Source: Crocinitomicaceae bacterium (GTDB lineage: Bacteria > Bacteroidota > Bacteroidia > Flavobacteriales_D > Crocinitomicaceae). From it: 64,000 nucleotides of DNA. The stretch is from the NCBI GenBank assembly GCA_018402525.1, contig JAGYIR010000012.1, forward strand, positions 1 to 64,000, in the 5' to 3' direction. Positions 1-8,586 of the stretch are shown in pieces. Under the pieces are notes generated by a model. The model made no database searches. It had not been told where the DNA came from and worked only from the letters and a program-made list of their open reading frames with translations. Numbering within the stretch: the first letter of the stretch is position 1; every line of letters begins with the position of its first letter. The translations under genes were made by a program, and so were the position numbers.

Positions 1-1
1 T

Positions 2-217
2 AATTCAACAATTCGATTTAATGCGGAGAGCGAGTGGGTAAAAATTGAAGTCTTTGACACCAATAACAAAAAGGTACTTGATGTCTACGATGGAAATCTT
101 GGACAGGGAAGACATGACATCCCGATGGAAGTCAAAGATTTAACAGCTGGACAATACTTCGTGAGAATATTAAAAAATTCAGGTTCAATTACCACGAAGT
201 TGTTAAAAGTGAAATAA
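2..217 (+). CDS. C-terminal end of a T9SS-secreted protein (partial)
   Basis: The open frame enters from the left edge and stops at TAA 215-217, leaving 71 codons. The translation has the beta-strand pattern of a type IX secretion type A sorting domain: WVKIEVFDTNNKKVLDV, then a Gly/Asp turn, then LTAGQYFVRILKNSG and a basic end (TKLLKVK). Such domains guide proteins through the T9SS and are removed or linked to the surface. The function of the rest of the protein cannot be seen. A hairpin terminator follows about 110 bases downstream. Confidence 0.85.
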   Translation, partial: NSTIRFNAESEWVKIEVFDTNNKKVLDVYDGNLGQGRHDIPMEVKDLTAGQYFVRILKNSGSITTKLLKVK

Positions 218-327
218 TTGAGAAAAAAATAACAAAAAATTCATTGGATATTTATAATTCTTTTATAAATTTGAATTGTGAACATCTCTCGTAAGAGAAG
301 ATGAGTAGTTAGGTTAGGTTATAATGG

Positions 328-363
328 TAAAGCTGGGTACATAGTATCCAGCTTTATTTTTTT
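328..363 (+). terminator. Rho-independent terminator
   Basis: A 9-bp stem (TAAAGCTGG at 328-336 with CCAGCTTTA at 348-356) has an 11-base loop and is followed by a T-rich run to about 363. It can end transcription of the T9SS gene on its left. The gene on its right converges on it. Confidence 0.75.
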
Positions 364-414
364 GCCCTTATAATATAATGCAGTCAAAAAAGAGAACGGT
401 GAATTAGTTCGGGT

Positions 415-1196
415 TTACTTTTTTTTATCCCCTTTCCCATTATTCAACGTAAAATTGATTGGCAAACGACAACGGGTTCTTACTCTTTTTCCGTTTGCTT
501 CTCCAGGTATCCATTTAGGCATTGTTTCAATAAGTCGTATGGCTTCTTCATCCAATGATTCAGAAACACCCCTTTCTACGTTAATGTTGGTGATACTTCC
601 ATCTGGTTCGACAATAAAGCTGAGATATACGCGACCTTGCTCGTTCATCTCAATTGCCTCTGTGGGATACTGAACGTTCATCGCAATCCATTGTTGCATG
701 GCTTCTGGACCATTATTGAATGCGGCTTCCACATCAGGAAAGTCAATAATTGATTCTGTTAATACGATCGGTTGCTCGCGCACAAGGGGTTTCCAGTCTT
801 TAGGTTGTAATCCGTTTTATTCAGGATTTCCCCCATTTCATATTCATGCATATACTTGAGTTGTTCCAGTTCAGTGTATTTCTTTAATTCCCCATGTAAC
901 GTGTCGTTTTTGTAGTAGGCTTCAGTGCTTTTCTTACCATCGCTGTAATACCAAATGCACAGACCGTCTTTCAAGTCGTTGAATTCATTCTGGCGACTAT
1001 GAAGCGTTCCGTTTTTGTAATAATAGGTTGCCATACCACGCCCTGTTTCGTCATAATCTTTGATTCCATAGAATGCTTTGACTTTACTATACGTCGTGCG
1101 TTGCCAATTTGCAGCGTACCAGATGGTGTCATTTTTGGTTTGACTGTAGGTGGTTAGTTCAAGTAATACGAAAAGAAGTGCTACTACGTTTTTCAT
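415..1196 (-). pseudogene. TonB-type energy-transducer protein with MORN-like repeats, frameshifted
   Basis: Two overlapping frames form one protein. The 5' part (1196 to 759, 145 codons) has a signal peptide (MKNVVALLFVLLELTTYSQ) and MORN/YwqK-like repeats such as YYKNGTLHSRQNEF and YYSDGKKSTEAYY. The 3' part (to 415) is a TonB C-terminal domain: DFPDVEAAF, AMQQWIAMNVQYP, GRVYLSFIVEPDGSI, and a C-terminal strand LPINFTL. This domain order is common in Bacteroidota. Upstream of the 3' GTG, its frame reads QPKDWKPLVREQPIV, which continues the 5' frame if one A is restored in CTAAAGAC near 800-803. An in-frame stop at 817-819 stops the 3' frame from starting further up. The cause is a real mutation or a sequencing error. 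Normally such proteins are envelope-anchored. Confidence 0.8.
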
Positions 1197-1257
1197 TATG
1201 GGTAAGTTATAAATTTGTTGTTCTCATTGAATTTCGCGTGACTAAAATAGTTCATTT

Positions 1258-1956
1258 TCAACAGATCAGCAACAGTCTCCGCTTTCCATTATTTTCTTCT
1301 GGTGCGCGATGCAAACATGGTGCAACCTGACTTTCAGGATGATCAATGGCTAACCTCCAGAGATGACCAAGACCCAAACTAATCGGTTGAGCCTCCGAAG
1401 TAGCAAGGTAATGTAAATCGAAGAAATTTTCACTTAAAAAGATTTCAAAGCCTTCCTCTGTTCCACGATACATTTTTTTGAGTTCATCACGTATTTCGGG
1501 GACAAGTACTTTTTGTACGCCTTGTGAATTGGGCAGAATTTCGCTCGACGCTCCATGATACGTGCATAAAAACGTATCAACAGGGATAGGAGAGCGATCC
1601 ACATGAAAGGAATAAACATCCGTTGGAAAAAAGGGAAAGGCATCATCACGCTCATAGTGCTTGATGACGTTCAGAATGGGAGCTGCACCATGCGCTTTCA
1701 ATAGCTCCAAATCACTTAGTAAGATTTCACGGGCCAACTGTCCCTTTTCGCTCAACTTTAGTTCACAAAGCTCCGTTTCATCAATTACCCGCATGTTTTC
1801 GCTGAGTTCTATCTTGTTCACAATCTCAGAAAAATCACCTACCAACTCACGCCTCCAACAAAGAGCATTTATATGGCCATGAAAAGACGTAGAAACAAGG
1901 TCTTGGAAATTGGAGACGATTTGAATTTGATTTTCGACATGGGATGAATTTTGCAT
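1258..1956 (-). CDS. DUF1826-like protein
   Basis: The frame is 232 codons with no signal peptide and no clear membrane segment, so a soluble protein is expected. The central block YSFHVDRSPIPVDTFLCTYHG followed by ASSEILPN resembles the conserved His-Val-Asp and Thr-Tyr-x-Gly motifs I remember for DUF1826 proteins. Their biochemical role is unknown to me. The C-terminus is rich in Glu, Arg and Cys (HRAPEENNGKRRLLLIC). It sits alone between the frameshifted TonB-type gene and a divergent radical-SAM gene. The family assignment is from memory of motifs, so it is moderate. Confidence 0.6.
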   Translation of the reverse strand: MQNSSHVENQIQIVSNFQDLVSTSFHGHINALCWRRELVGDFSEIVNKIELSENMRVIDETELCELKLSEKGQLAREILLSDLELLKAHGAAPILNVIKHYERDDAFPFFPTDVYSFHVDRSPIPVDTFLCTYHGASSEILPNSQGVQKVLVPEIRDELKKMYRGTEEGFEIFLSENFFDLHYLATSEAQPISLGLGHLWRLAIDHPESQVAPCLHRAPEENNGKRRLLLIC

Positions 1957-1962
1957 ATTGAT

Positions 1963-2013
1963 ATTTAACGTTTGGCTAAACTGAATTTTAATGCAGTTTA
2001 GGATTTGTTAGCA
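1963..2013. repeat. Small attC-like palindrome (weak)
   Basis: Outer boxes ATTTAAC (1963-1969) and GTTAGCA (2007-2013) flank a perfect inner pair, CTAAACTG (1976-1983) and CAGTTTAG (1994-2001). The spacers are GTTTGG on the left and GATTT on the right. The layout copies the larger sites further right. It lies between divergent gene starts, so it is not a normal terminator. The outer boxes pair only over TAAC/GTTA, so this call is weaker than the others. Confidence 0.45.
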
Positions 2014-2208
2014 TCGGTTTATATATTTACTACTTTGTGCACAATTTCCGCGACGAATTTACTAATTATGTCAAAGGTTTCCGTATCTGGGTTAATATGA
2101 TTGAATAATTTCGCCTACATATATTAGATTGGTTTCATTCATATTTCACGAATTATAAAGAAGTATTATTTTAATCAATTTCTTTGTGGCGAACTCTATA
2201 TTTGCATC

Positions 2209-4065
2209 ATGAAAGCTAAACTCCTTTTAATTACTCCTCCATTTACTCAGTTGAACACGGCTTATCCGGCAACTGCTTATCTAAAAGGATTTTTAGAAAA
2301 ACAGGATGTGTCTGTTTCGCATTGCGATTTAAGCATCGAACTATTTACTTCCATTTTTACAGGTGATTTTCTGCGTTCTATTTTTCAGGAAGCGGTGGAC
2401 TTGGAGAATTTTCATTATCCCGTAGTTTATGAAATGAAAGAGCAGTATATTTCCAGGGTTGATGTCGTTATTCGGTTTCTTCAAAAGCAGGATATTGAAA
2501 CAGCAAAGAAATGCTTGGAGGCCGATTTTTTACCAATGGGACATAGACTGTCGAATGTTAACACCAAAATTAAATGGGATACAGGAGAAAAAGGAGTGAT
2601 TGATAAAGCAAAACATTTTGCAACACTTTTCATTGAAGAAATTGGAGATTTTATTCAAGCCAATGTAGACGAGTTTTTTTCATTTACTAAATACGCTGAA
2701 CAAATCGCTGCTTCTGCAAGTAGCTTTGATCAAATTGATGAGTTTTTGAATTATCAACCTACGCTCATCGAAGATAAAATGTTAGATATCTTAGAAGAGC
2801 AAATCAAGAATCATACTCCTAATTTCGTGTGCTTTAGTATTCCTTTTCCTGGAAATTTATTTGCAGCTCTAAGGTGTTCGCAGTTTATTAAACATTTTTA
2901 TCCAAAAATTCGAATTGCTTTCGGAGGAGGATATTGTAATACAGAATTACGTTCTCTAGAAGATCCTAGAATTTTTGAATATATTGATTTCATTTCATTG
3001 GACGATGGAGAAGGGCCTTTGCTGAAACTAGTTCATTTCCTTGAAGGAAACATTGACATAAATGAACTGGAGAGAACCTTTGTATTGGAAAACAGTCAAG
3101 TTGTTTTCAAGAACAAAATGCCCAACACCATTTACCATCATAAAAACTTACCTGCACCTGACTATACGGGATTGCCTTATGACAAATATGTGTCTTTTTT
3201 AGATATAGTAAATCCAATGCATCGTATGTGGACAGATGATAGATGGAATAAATTGACTATTTCTCATGGATGTTATTGGAAACAATGTTCGTTTTGTGAT
3301 GTGAACCTGGATTATATTGGAAATTACCAAAACACGACAGCAGAGGATTTGGTAAATAAAATCGAAAAAATAATTAATGATACGGGCATTACCGGTTTTC
3401 ATTTTGTTGATGAGGCCGCTCCACCTAAAATGTTAAGAGCCCTATCAGAGAAATTGATAGAAAGAAAACTGAAAATATCTTGGTGGACTAACATTCGATT
3501 CGAAAAGACCTTTGACGTTGAATTGTGTAAAATAATGGCCAAATCAGGTTGTATTGCCGTAACTGGTGGATTAGAAGTCGCCTCCGATAGATTATTGACT
3601 ATGATGAAAAAGGGAGTTGATATTGCACAAGTTACTAGAGTTACTCATAATTTTTCTGAACAAAATATCTTGGTTCATGCTTACCTTATGTATGGGTTTC
3701 CCACACAAACTGAGCAAGAAACCATTGATTCACTGGAGGTTGTGAGGCAGTTGTTCCAGAGTAACTGCATACAGTCTGCATTTTGGCACCAATTCACAGC
3801 TACGGTTCATAGTCCGATTGGTAAGAATCCTAAAGAATTTGGAATAGAAATAACTGGACCTGATTTTAAAGGATTTGCTCAAAATGATTTATTCCATGAT
3901 GACCTTCAAGGAGCAGATCATACTAAATACTCTGAGGGATTAAAACGTGCATTGGATTCTTATTTAAATAAGGCTGACTTCAATGAAGAATTACAAAATT
4001 GGTTTGACTTCCCTATTCCTCCAACCAGACATCCTGATGATTTAATCCAGCGTTTTTTATCTTAA
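2209..4065 (+). CDS. B12-binding-type radical SAM protein
   Basis: A 618-residue protein with two recognisable parts. The N-terminal region has a Rossmann-like cobalamin-binding character: LLLITPPF at the start and VCFSIPFPGNLFAALRCSQF near residue 207, then AFGGGYCN. The radical SAM core has its cluster cysteines at about 355, 360 and 363 (HGCYWKQCSFCD), a CX4CX2C spacing that is one residue longer than the canonical CX3CX2C. Later segments FHFVDEAAPP and TGGLEVASDRLL fit the TIM-barrel strands. Relatives include methyltransferases, anaerobic enzymes and RiPP maturases; the substrate here is unknown. No precursor peptide or partner gene is adjacent. It is the main plus-strand gene in a largely minus-strand region and is flanked by attC-like sites at 1963 and 4138. 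Confidence 0.8.
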   Translation: MKAKLLLITPPFTQLNTAYPATAYLKGFLEKQDVSVSHCDLSIELFTSIFTGDFLRSIFQEAVDLENFHYPVVYEMKEQYISRVDVVIRFLQKQDIETAKKCLEADFLPMGHRLSNVNTKIKWDTGEKGVIDKAKHFATLFIEEIGDFIQANVDEFFSFTKYAEQIAASASSFDQIDEFLNYQPTLIEDKMLDILEEQIKNHTPNFVCFSIPFPGNLFAALRCSQFIKHFYPKIRIAFGGGYCNTELRSLEDPRIFEYIDFISLDDGEGPLLKLVHFLEGNIDINELERTFVLENSQVVFKNKMPNTIYHHKNLPAPDYTGLPYDKYVSFLDIVNPMHRMWTDDRWNKLTISHGCYWKQCSFCDVNLDYIGNYQNTTAEDLVNKIEKIINDTGITGFHFVDEAAPPKMLRALSEKLIERKLKISWWTNIRFEKTFDVELCKIMAKSGCIAVTGGLEVASDRLLTMMKKGVDIAQVTRVTHNFSEQNILVHAYLMYGFPTQTEQETIDSLEVVRQLFQSNCIQSAFWHQFTATVHSPIGKNPKEFGIEITGPDFKGFAQNDLFHDDLQGADHTKYSEGLKRALDSYLNKADFNEELQNWFDFPIPPTRHPDDLIQRFLS

Positions 4066-4205
4066 ATCCATACTAAAACAGTAAGCTAAACTGACTGTGG
4101 GGCGCAATTAATACAAGTTGAAAGCAATTGCTATGGATGATAACAGTTATACTTTCGTGCCGATCTCACGAATATAACACTTTCGGCATCAAGTATAGGT
4201 TTTGT

Positions 4206-4805
4206 GTGTGCCTTGAATGGAAAATATAGATAAAGTTCTTCTAGGAAAATTTAGAAGAAATTCCAGAGAGTGAAAGTCTCTTATATGCTGGGGTAACACC
4301 TGGAAGCATTAGTAAGTCGCAAGCTGGCTTAGAGTGATCTATACAGTGAAGTAAGCGAGACTACAAAAGTCTGAACTGACGCATAGAACTTAGCGAAGCG
4401 ATCTTACGCATGCCATTGAAAACAGTAAAAGATGCGTAAACGTGATAAGAGGCATGATTGTATGGGTAAGCAAGCACACCTTTGTGAAGCCCGATGAATA
4501 CAAAAATTACAGTTATGTAGATCACGCAGGATTAGACTGAAGGGCATTTACCATACCGAGGGAGATCTTCACAACCACGGATTGGTTAAGTGAAGAAGTC
4601 AGCAGACCTGCGCGCCGAAGTGTTTTCTTTGGAATGAGCAGGCGCACCTTTAAATTAAACGAAGGTGCGGGTCATAGTACTTATGCTCGGTGAACCGCCC
4701 AGTACGAGACCCGTACGCTGGGTGGTGGCTCCTATGCTGAAGCTTCGGCGCAAGCATGTGAGAGGCGCACTCCGTCAGGTTATCTGGCGGAGCCGTCTAC
4801 TCGAT
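4206..4805 (+). mobile_element. Group II intron ribozyme without reverse transcriptase
   Basis: The 5' end reads GTGTGCC and the 3' end CTACTCGAT, as in bacterial group II introns. Domain V is visible at 4694-4726: ACCGCCCAG pairs with CTGGGTGGT, a two-base CG bulge follows the upper stem (TACG/CGTA), and a CGC triad sits in the lower stem. Domain VI is at 4758-4800, with CTCCGTCAG pairing to CTGGCGGAG. Domain I-like text (GTAAGTCGCAAGCTGGC) lies near 4313-4329. AAGTCAGCAGA and TCATAGTA, which usually surround the reverse-transcriptase gene, are separated here by only about 70 bases. No maturase frame exists, so movement would need a protein in trans. The end sequences and CGC triad suggest a IIC-like class. 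It lies in opposite orientation to the downstream cassette gene. Confidence 0.8.
4727..4757 (+). other. Extra UUCG hairpin between intron domains V and VI
   Basis: In the introns I remember, the GGTGGT of domain V runs straight into GTGAGAGG. Here 31 bases intervene. They fold into ATGCT/AGCAT (4734-4738, 4753-4757) with an inner GC stem closed by a TTCG tetraloop (44-47 of 4744-4747). Confidence 0.55.
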
Positions 4806-4820
4806 TGTATTTTCGTTTTA

Positions 4821-6270
4821 TTAATTTTTATTTTTCATTTTTAGCGTAATCTCACCAATATTGTAAGCATAGATTGAAGCAGGTAGAAAAGTAAATTTCA
4901 ACCCTAGTATTTCTTTCATTCCTAATTGATCAATTGAAGTAACGACAGCCGATTCAAATTTATTCGTTTTACAAAATTTAATCAAACTTTTCAATTCTTG
5001 AGGTTTGTAAAAATATCGATTACTCCATTTAATTTCTACTCCCCAAACAGGCTTATAACTTTTGTCATCTACTAACACAAGATCTACTTCGCCTTCATTT
5101 CTCCCCTCTTTCCATCTAGCATAGGTCAAATCTAATTGCTCCCGATGCATCCATTGTGAAAGAATAGCTGTTTCCACCATGTTTCCCATTTCTTGGTCTG
5201 TTTCACTTATTGGAGAAAATAGAGCGGTACGAAGAGAAGGGTTCGTTAGATATACTTTGAAACTTGTGATTCTTTTTAATCTTTTTGCATTGACTCCGAC
5301 CTTATTTAACACTTTAATTAGAAAAGCTGGCTTCTAAGTATTCTAGATATTTTTTTAACGTATCCTTTTGAATCCCACTTTCTTTAGACATTGTCTCATA
5401 TGAAAATTCATTTCCAGTATTATACGCGATATATGTAAAAAATCTGTTTAATTCTTGTACATCTTTGATTCCGTACAAGCTTGGTAAGTCTCTAAGTAGA
5501 ACTTTATCTACAATATCACTTTTTACATATCTACCCATATCGCCTTGTATTTTTTCTGACAAAACAACCTCTGGGTATCCTCCAAAATTTAAATAATGGA
5601 TGAATTCTTTATTCAATGCTTTTTTATCATGAGTTAGACAATATTTTATATCCTTATCTCCGTATTGAATATCACCTTCAAAAATTAAATGATCTAATTT
5701 TTTCAAATGAATATATTCTTGAAATGTCAATGGGGGTAACAGGAAATCAGTAAATCTGCCTGCTCCACTTTCCGTACTGTGCCATTTTAAAGCTGCGGCT
5801 GCCGATCCAGAAACAATGAATTTGGTGTTAGGATATGAGTCAACCAGTACTTTTAAGTGTCTTTCCCAATCTTTCAAGTATTGTATCTCATCAAAAAAGA
5901 CATAACAACCATCTAGGTTTTCAAGGCTCAAAGAATCTTTGCATAGCGTTAAAATGTCCTCCAAACTTAAATTGACATAGATTGGGTTATCAATTCCGAT
6001 AAAGAATAGTTTATGAGGATTTGTTCCTTCTTTCAGTAAGTTTTCAATACAATGAAATAGCATTACTGTTTTGCCTACCCGTCTAGGCCCCATAAGCACT
6101 AAAGCTCTGTTTATGCTCCTTTCAACTACAAATGGATAGAACAGATCAAAATATAACCTCTTAGACATGGAGCTGTATGTATTCGGAATCTCTTTGGTGA
6201 TCCACCATGGATTTTCATAACGAAGACGTTCAATGATTTTTTCTGTCGGAATAAGGTTGAGAATTGCCAT
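4821..6270 (-). pseudogene. AAA_14/DUF4143 ATPase, frameshifted
   Basis: Two adjacent frames make one protein of about 482 residues. The first (6270-5314) has the P-loop MGPRRVGKTVML, a Walker B-like YVFFDEIQYL and the sensor VSGSAAAA, typical of the archaeal-type AAA_14 domain. It then enters DUF4143 (LLPPLTFQEYI, YLNFGGYPEVV). The second (5312-4821) continues DUF4143 with NPSLRTALF, a PD-(D/E)XK-like EVDLVLVD...WGVEIKWS block, and a basic tail. The junction reads GCCAGCTTTTCTAATTAAAG. With three Ts the frame would run EASFLIKVLNKVGV without a break. The family is widespread, with roles suggested in defence or toxin-antitoxin contexts but not established. It is the leftmost cassette gene of the array, ending at the interrupted attC-like site. 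Confidence 0.8.
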
Positions 6271-6406
6271 ATTATAATATTAATACCGCAAATATATTCA
6301 AAATAAATAGATTTAAAACTATCTATTATTACATTTAGTGAGTTTTTAGGGTTTAAATCTGAGGGAAAAGCAGCTAATTCAATAATCCACTCTCATTTTC
6401 AATGAA

Positions 6407-6476
6407 ACACAACGCCTCGAGTAAAAAGCGTTACGGTTTGGTTAGGTAAGGTATGCATTTTTACTCATTGTTGTGT
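6407..6476. repeat. attC-like site
   Basis: Outer boxes ACACAAC (6407-6413) and GTTGTGT (6470-6476) are exact complements. The inner arms GAGTAAAAA (6419-6427) and TTTTTACTC (6458-6466) are also exact complements. Spacers are GCCTC (5) and ATT (3), and the variable middle is 30 bases. The stop of the minus-strand gene lies five bases to the right. Box, spacer, arm, loop, arm, spacer, box is the attC layout. There is no T run for a terminator. Confidence 0.75.
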
Positions 6477-6480
6477 GGCG

Positions 6481-6966
6481 TTACTTTTTTATATACTCAA
6501 AATACCCATCAAGGAAAATAGTGTCGCCATTGTTTCCTACGTATGTTTTAGATACATCAAATCCTGCCTTAGATGACTTTACAAGTTTGCTAGGCTTGGT
6601 TGATTTACTTCCCCCCTGCCATCTATTAATCCTAATGAACCTCAGTCCTTCGTGTTTAAATTTTAGCGGAGGTTTTTTCCATTCACCGTCAATAAAGATT
6701 TCAGTTCGGTGTTTTGTAATCACGTATTCACCTTTGGTTTTTATTGAAAAGAGAATAGAAACTTTATCAACTCCGTTATCCCAAATAATCACTCTGTTAT
6801 CCTGATCAAACAGCAGAACTGAATTAACTTCATTGGCATCAGTAATTTCATTATTGATTAATACAGAGTCCGGTTTGAATGTTGATTTATAGTTGTCTTG
6901 AGCAAGCAAACCAAGTGGAGCTAGCAGAAGGATGAGGATGTATCTGATGTTTTTCGAGTATTCCAT
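6481..6966 (-). CDS. Small secreted protein, function unknown
   Basis: From the ATG at 6964-6966 the protein is 161 residues. The frame is open further upstream, but that part would run through an attC-like palindrome, so the internal Met (MEYSKNIRYILILLLAPLG) is the better start. It opens with a signal peptide ending near LLAQ. The mature part is rich in charged and aromatic residues (FIDGEWKKPPLKF, RINRWQGG). I recognise no family. It is a typical single-gene cassette: its stop is five bases from the attC-like site at 6407, and another such site begins 12 bases upstream of its start. Confidence 0.7.
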   Translation of the reverse strand: MEYSKNIRYILILLLAPLGLLAQDNYKSTFKPDSVLINNEITDANEVNSVLLFDQDNRVIIWDNGVDKVSILFSIKTKGEYVITKHRTEIFIDGEWKKPPLKFKHEGLRFIRINRWQGGSKSTKPSKLVKSSKAGFDVSKTYVGNNGDTIFLDGYFEYIKK

Positions 6967-6978
6967 TTTTTCAATGCC

Positions 6979-7047
6979 ACACAACGGTTTGCAGCTACAC
7001 TTTCGAGCCGCTAGCACAAGATAATAATAAAAAGGCTTGAAATGTAG
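6979..7047. repeat. attC-like site, right part lost at the IS insertion
   Basis: The outer box ACACAAC (6979-6985) and spacer GGTTT precede the left arm GCAGCTACACTTTCGAGCC (6991-7009). The matching right arm starts as GGCTTGAAATGTAG (7034-7047). The expected continuation (CTGC, then a GTTGTGT box) is missing. The sequence instead passes into the left end of an IS110-family element. I could not find the other half beyond the element. Confidence 0.6.
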
Positions 7048-8340
7048 TACCCATGTAAAAGCATAAATTCGAATCGACAAAAATTAAACATATGCAATTA
7101 CAGGGTAATACTCATAACCCAAAGGTATACATTGGGTTAGACATACACAAGAGAAGCTGGTCTGTATCTATTCAAACAGATCTGTTCTTTCACAAAACAT
7201 ATTCGATGCCTGCAAAACCCAATGACTTGTTTGAATATGTTGACAAGACTTTTCCTGGACACAATGTTCAAATGGTTTATGAGGCTGGTGGATGTGGTTT
7301 TCATACAGCTCGCTTCTTTCTGAATTTAGGTTGGGACGTCCTGGTTGTGAATCCTGCAGATATTAAGAAAGGTGACAAAGAACGTTATCAAAAAACAGAT
7401 TCGATTGATTCAAAAATCTCTCCAATTTTCTTAAACGAGGAGATTTAAAAGGTATTTATATCCCAACAGAGGAGCAGGAACAATTCCTCAGCTTAGCAAG
7501 ACATCGGAGTCAGGTAACAAAGAAACTCAGACAAACAAAATGTCATATCAAAAGTATGTTACTTTATCATGGGGTGGGAATACCTGACGAGTTTGATAAA
7601 CCCAACTGGACAGTCTCTTTTCTTGATTGGTTGGATTCACTTAGATTTTCAACTTCAAGCGGAACATTATCACTTCAAGGAAAACTTAGAATGTACAGAT
7701 TTGTCAAAGCGGAATATTTAGAAATTGCTAATCAAATGCGTTCCTATTGCCGAAAAGAACACAAAAAGGATTATAACTTACTCAGAAGTATTCCCGGTAT
7801 TGGCGGATATTTGGCATCCGTAATCATTGCTGAATGTGGCGATATTCGTAGGTTCAACACAGAAGGACAGTTTGCTTCGTTTATTGGCTTAGTGCCTGGC
7901 ATTTATAATAGTGGAGGATCTGAGAGTTGCTTGGGAATAACGCCTCGAAGCAGGGGGCAATTGCGGAGTTATTTAATCGAGGCTGCATGGATAGCCATAA
8001 GAAAGGATCCTGAAATGCAGGCTTATTATCGCAAACATCAGGGGAAAAACGTAAAGAATATTATTGTGAAAGTGGCCCACAAAATGTCTAGAAGAATATT
8101 GTCTGTTATAAAAACAGAAACACCCTATCAAGTCAATAAAAACTTAGTTTTAGAACAATAAATAGCTTAAAAGTCTCACAAATTACAAGAAAAATAGACT
8201 GCAAAACAGCACCGGTGGTTCTAGCTTGCTTGAAGCCACATTGTGTAGAAGGCAGCTATTTTAATTTCTTAAAACCAAATGGTACTGGTGGTCGCAACCA
8301 ATTGCGAACCACAAATAGGGAGGTTGAGATTTAAGATTAG
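7048..8340 (+). mobile_element. IS110-family insertion sequence (ends uncertain)
   Basis: The element interrupts an attC-like arm at 7047. Only 44 bases precede the transposase start, while more than 150 non-coding bases follow its stop. This arrangement matches the IS1111 branch of IS110, in which the bridge RNA lies in the 3' non-coding end. That end contains hairpins, for example GTGGTCGCAA (8288-8297) with TTGCGAACCAC (8302-8312). The right boundary cannot be fixed by eye; 8340 is a guess. No target duplication is expected for this family and none was seen. Confidence 0.6.
7092..8161 (+). pseudogene. IS110-family transposase, frameshifted
   Basis: The N-terminal frame (7092-7448) starts MQLQGNTHNPKVYIGLDIHK, the DEDD (RuvC-like) catalytic domain with its first Asp in GLDIH. 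It breaks after KTDSIDSK. The C-terminal frame continues through LYHGVGIPDEF, LLRSIPGIGGYLASVIIAE and GLVPGIYNSGGSES, the Tnp_20 domain with the conserved Ser. The junction reads GATTCAAAAATCTC. A sixth A would restore SKNLSNFLKRGDLKG and one frame of about 357 residues, normal for the family. The enzyme would be a bridge-RNA-guided recombinase; as read it is inactive. Confidence 0.85.
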
Positions 8341-8370
8341 AAAATAAAACGACCGATGAACAAAAGGAAA

Positions 8371-8467
8371 TTTAATCGTTTTTACTTCCTTAATCGTTGA
8401 ATTAGAATAACGCTAGCGCGTTATTTCCAATCCAACAATTTTATTAATAGAAGTAAAAACGATTAAA
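8371..8467. repeat. Long nested hairpin
   Basis: Arms of 18 bases (8371-8388 and 8450-8467, TTTAATCGTTTTTACTTC and its complement) pair perfectly. Inside lies a second stem, AATAACGC/GCGTTATT with a TAGC loop (8406-8425). The structure spans 97 bases with no coding potential. The 8162-8586 gap otherwise holds the IS end and half of an attC-like site. Confidence 0.65.
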
Positions 8468-8519
8468 AATCAATTAATTAACAAAATATAGAAACCTTGA
8501 TTTGAAAGTTGTGAAAAAC

Positions 8520-8553
8520 TTTTGGGTGCTTTACATAGGAGGTGCTGTTATAT
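8520..8553. repeat. Right half of an attC-like site
   Basis: GGTGCT followed by the box GTTATAT (8547-8553) and GCATCA matches the right end of the site at 22507 (GGCACT, GTTATAT, GCATCA). No complementary left half is present, probably lost during rearrangement near the IS. The next minus-strand gene stops 34 bases to the right. Confidence 0.5.
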
Positions 8554-8586
8554 GCATCATAAAGCCCATACCCCCGAAGGGTAATC

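Larger units (their letters stand above)
4138..4810. repeat. attC-like site split by the group II intron
   Basis: The left part has an outer box TGATAAC (4138-4144), spacer AGTT, left arm ATACTTTCGTGCCGA (4149-4163) and right arm TCGGCATCAAGTAT (4183-4196). The arms pair with one extra base in the left one. The right outer box begins as GT at 4204-4205 and is completed only if the intron (4206-4805) is removed, giving GTTGTAT. The next gene on the minus strand ends 11 bases later at 4821, which is where the right box sits in the intact sites. Confidence 0.6.

Noticed and set aside
759-830. Programmed -1 frameshift in the TonB-type gene
   Set aside because: No X XXY YYZ slippery heptamer is present and a single-base loss in an A run explains it.
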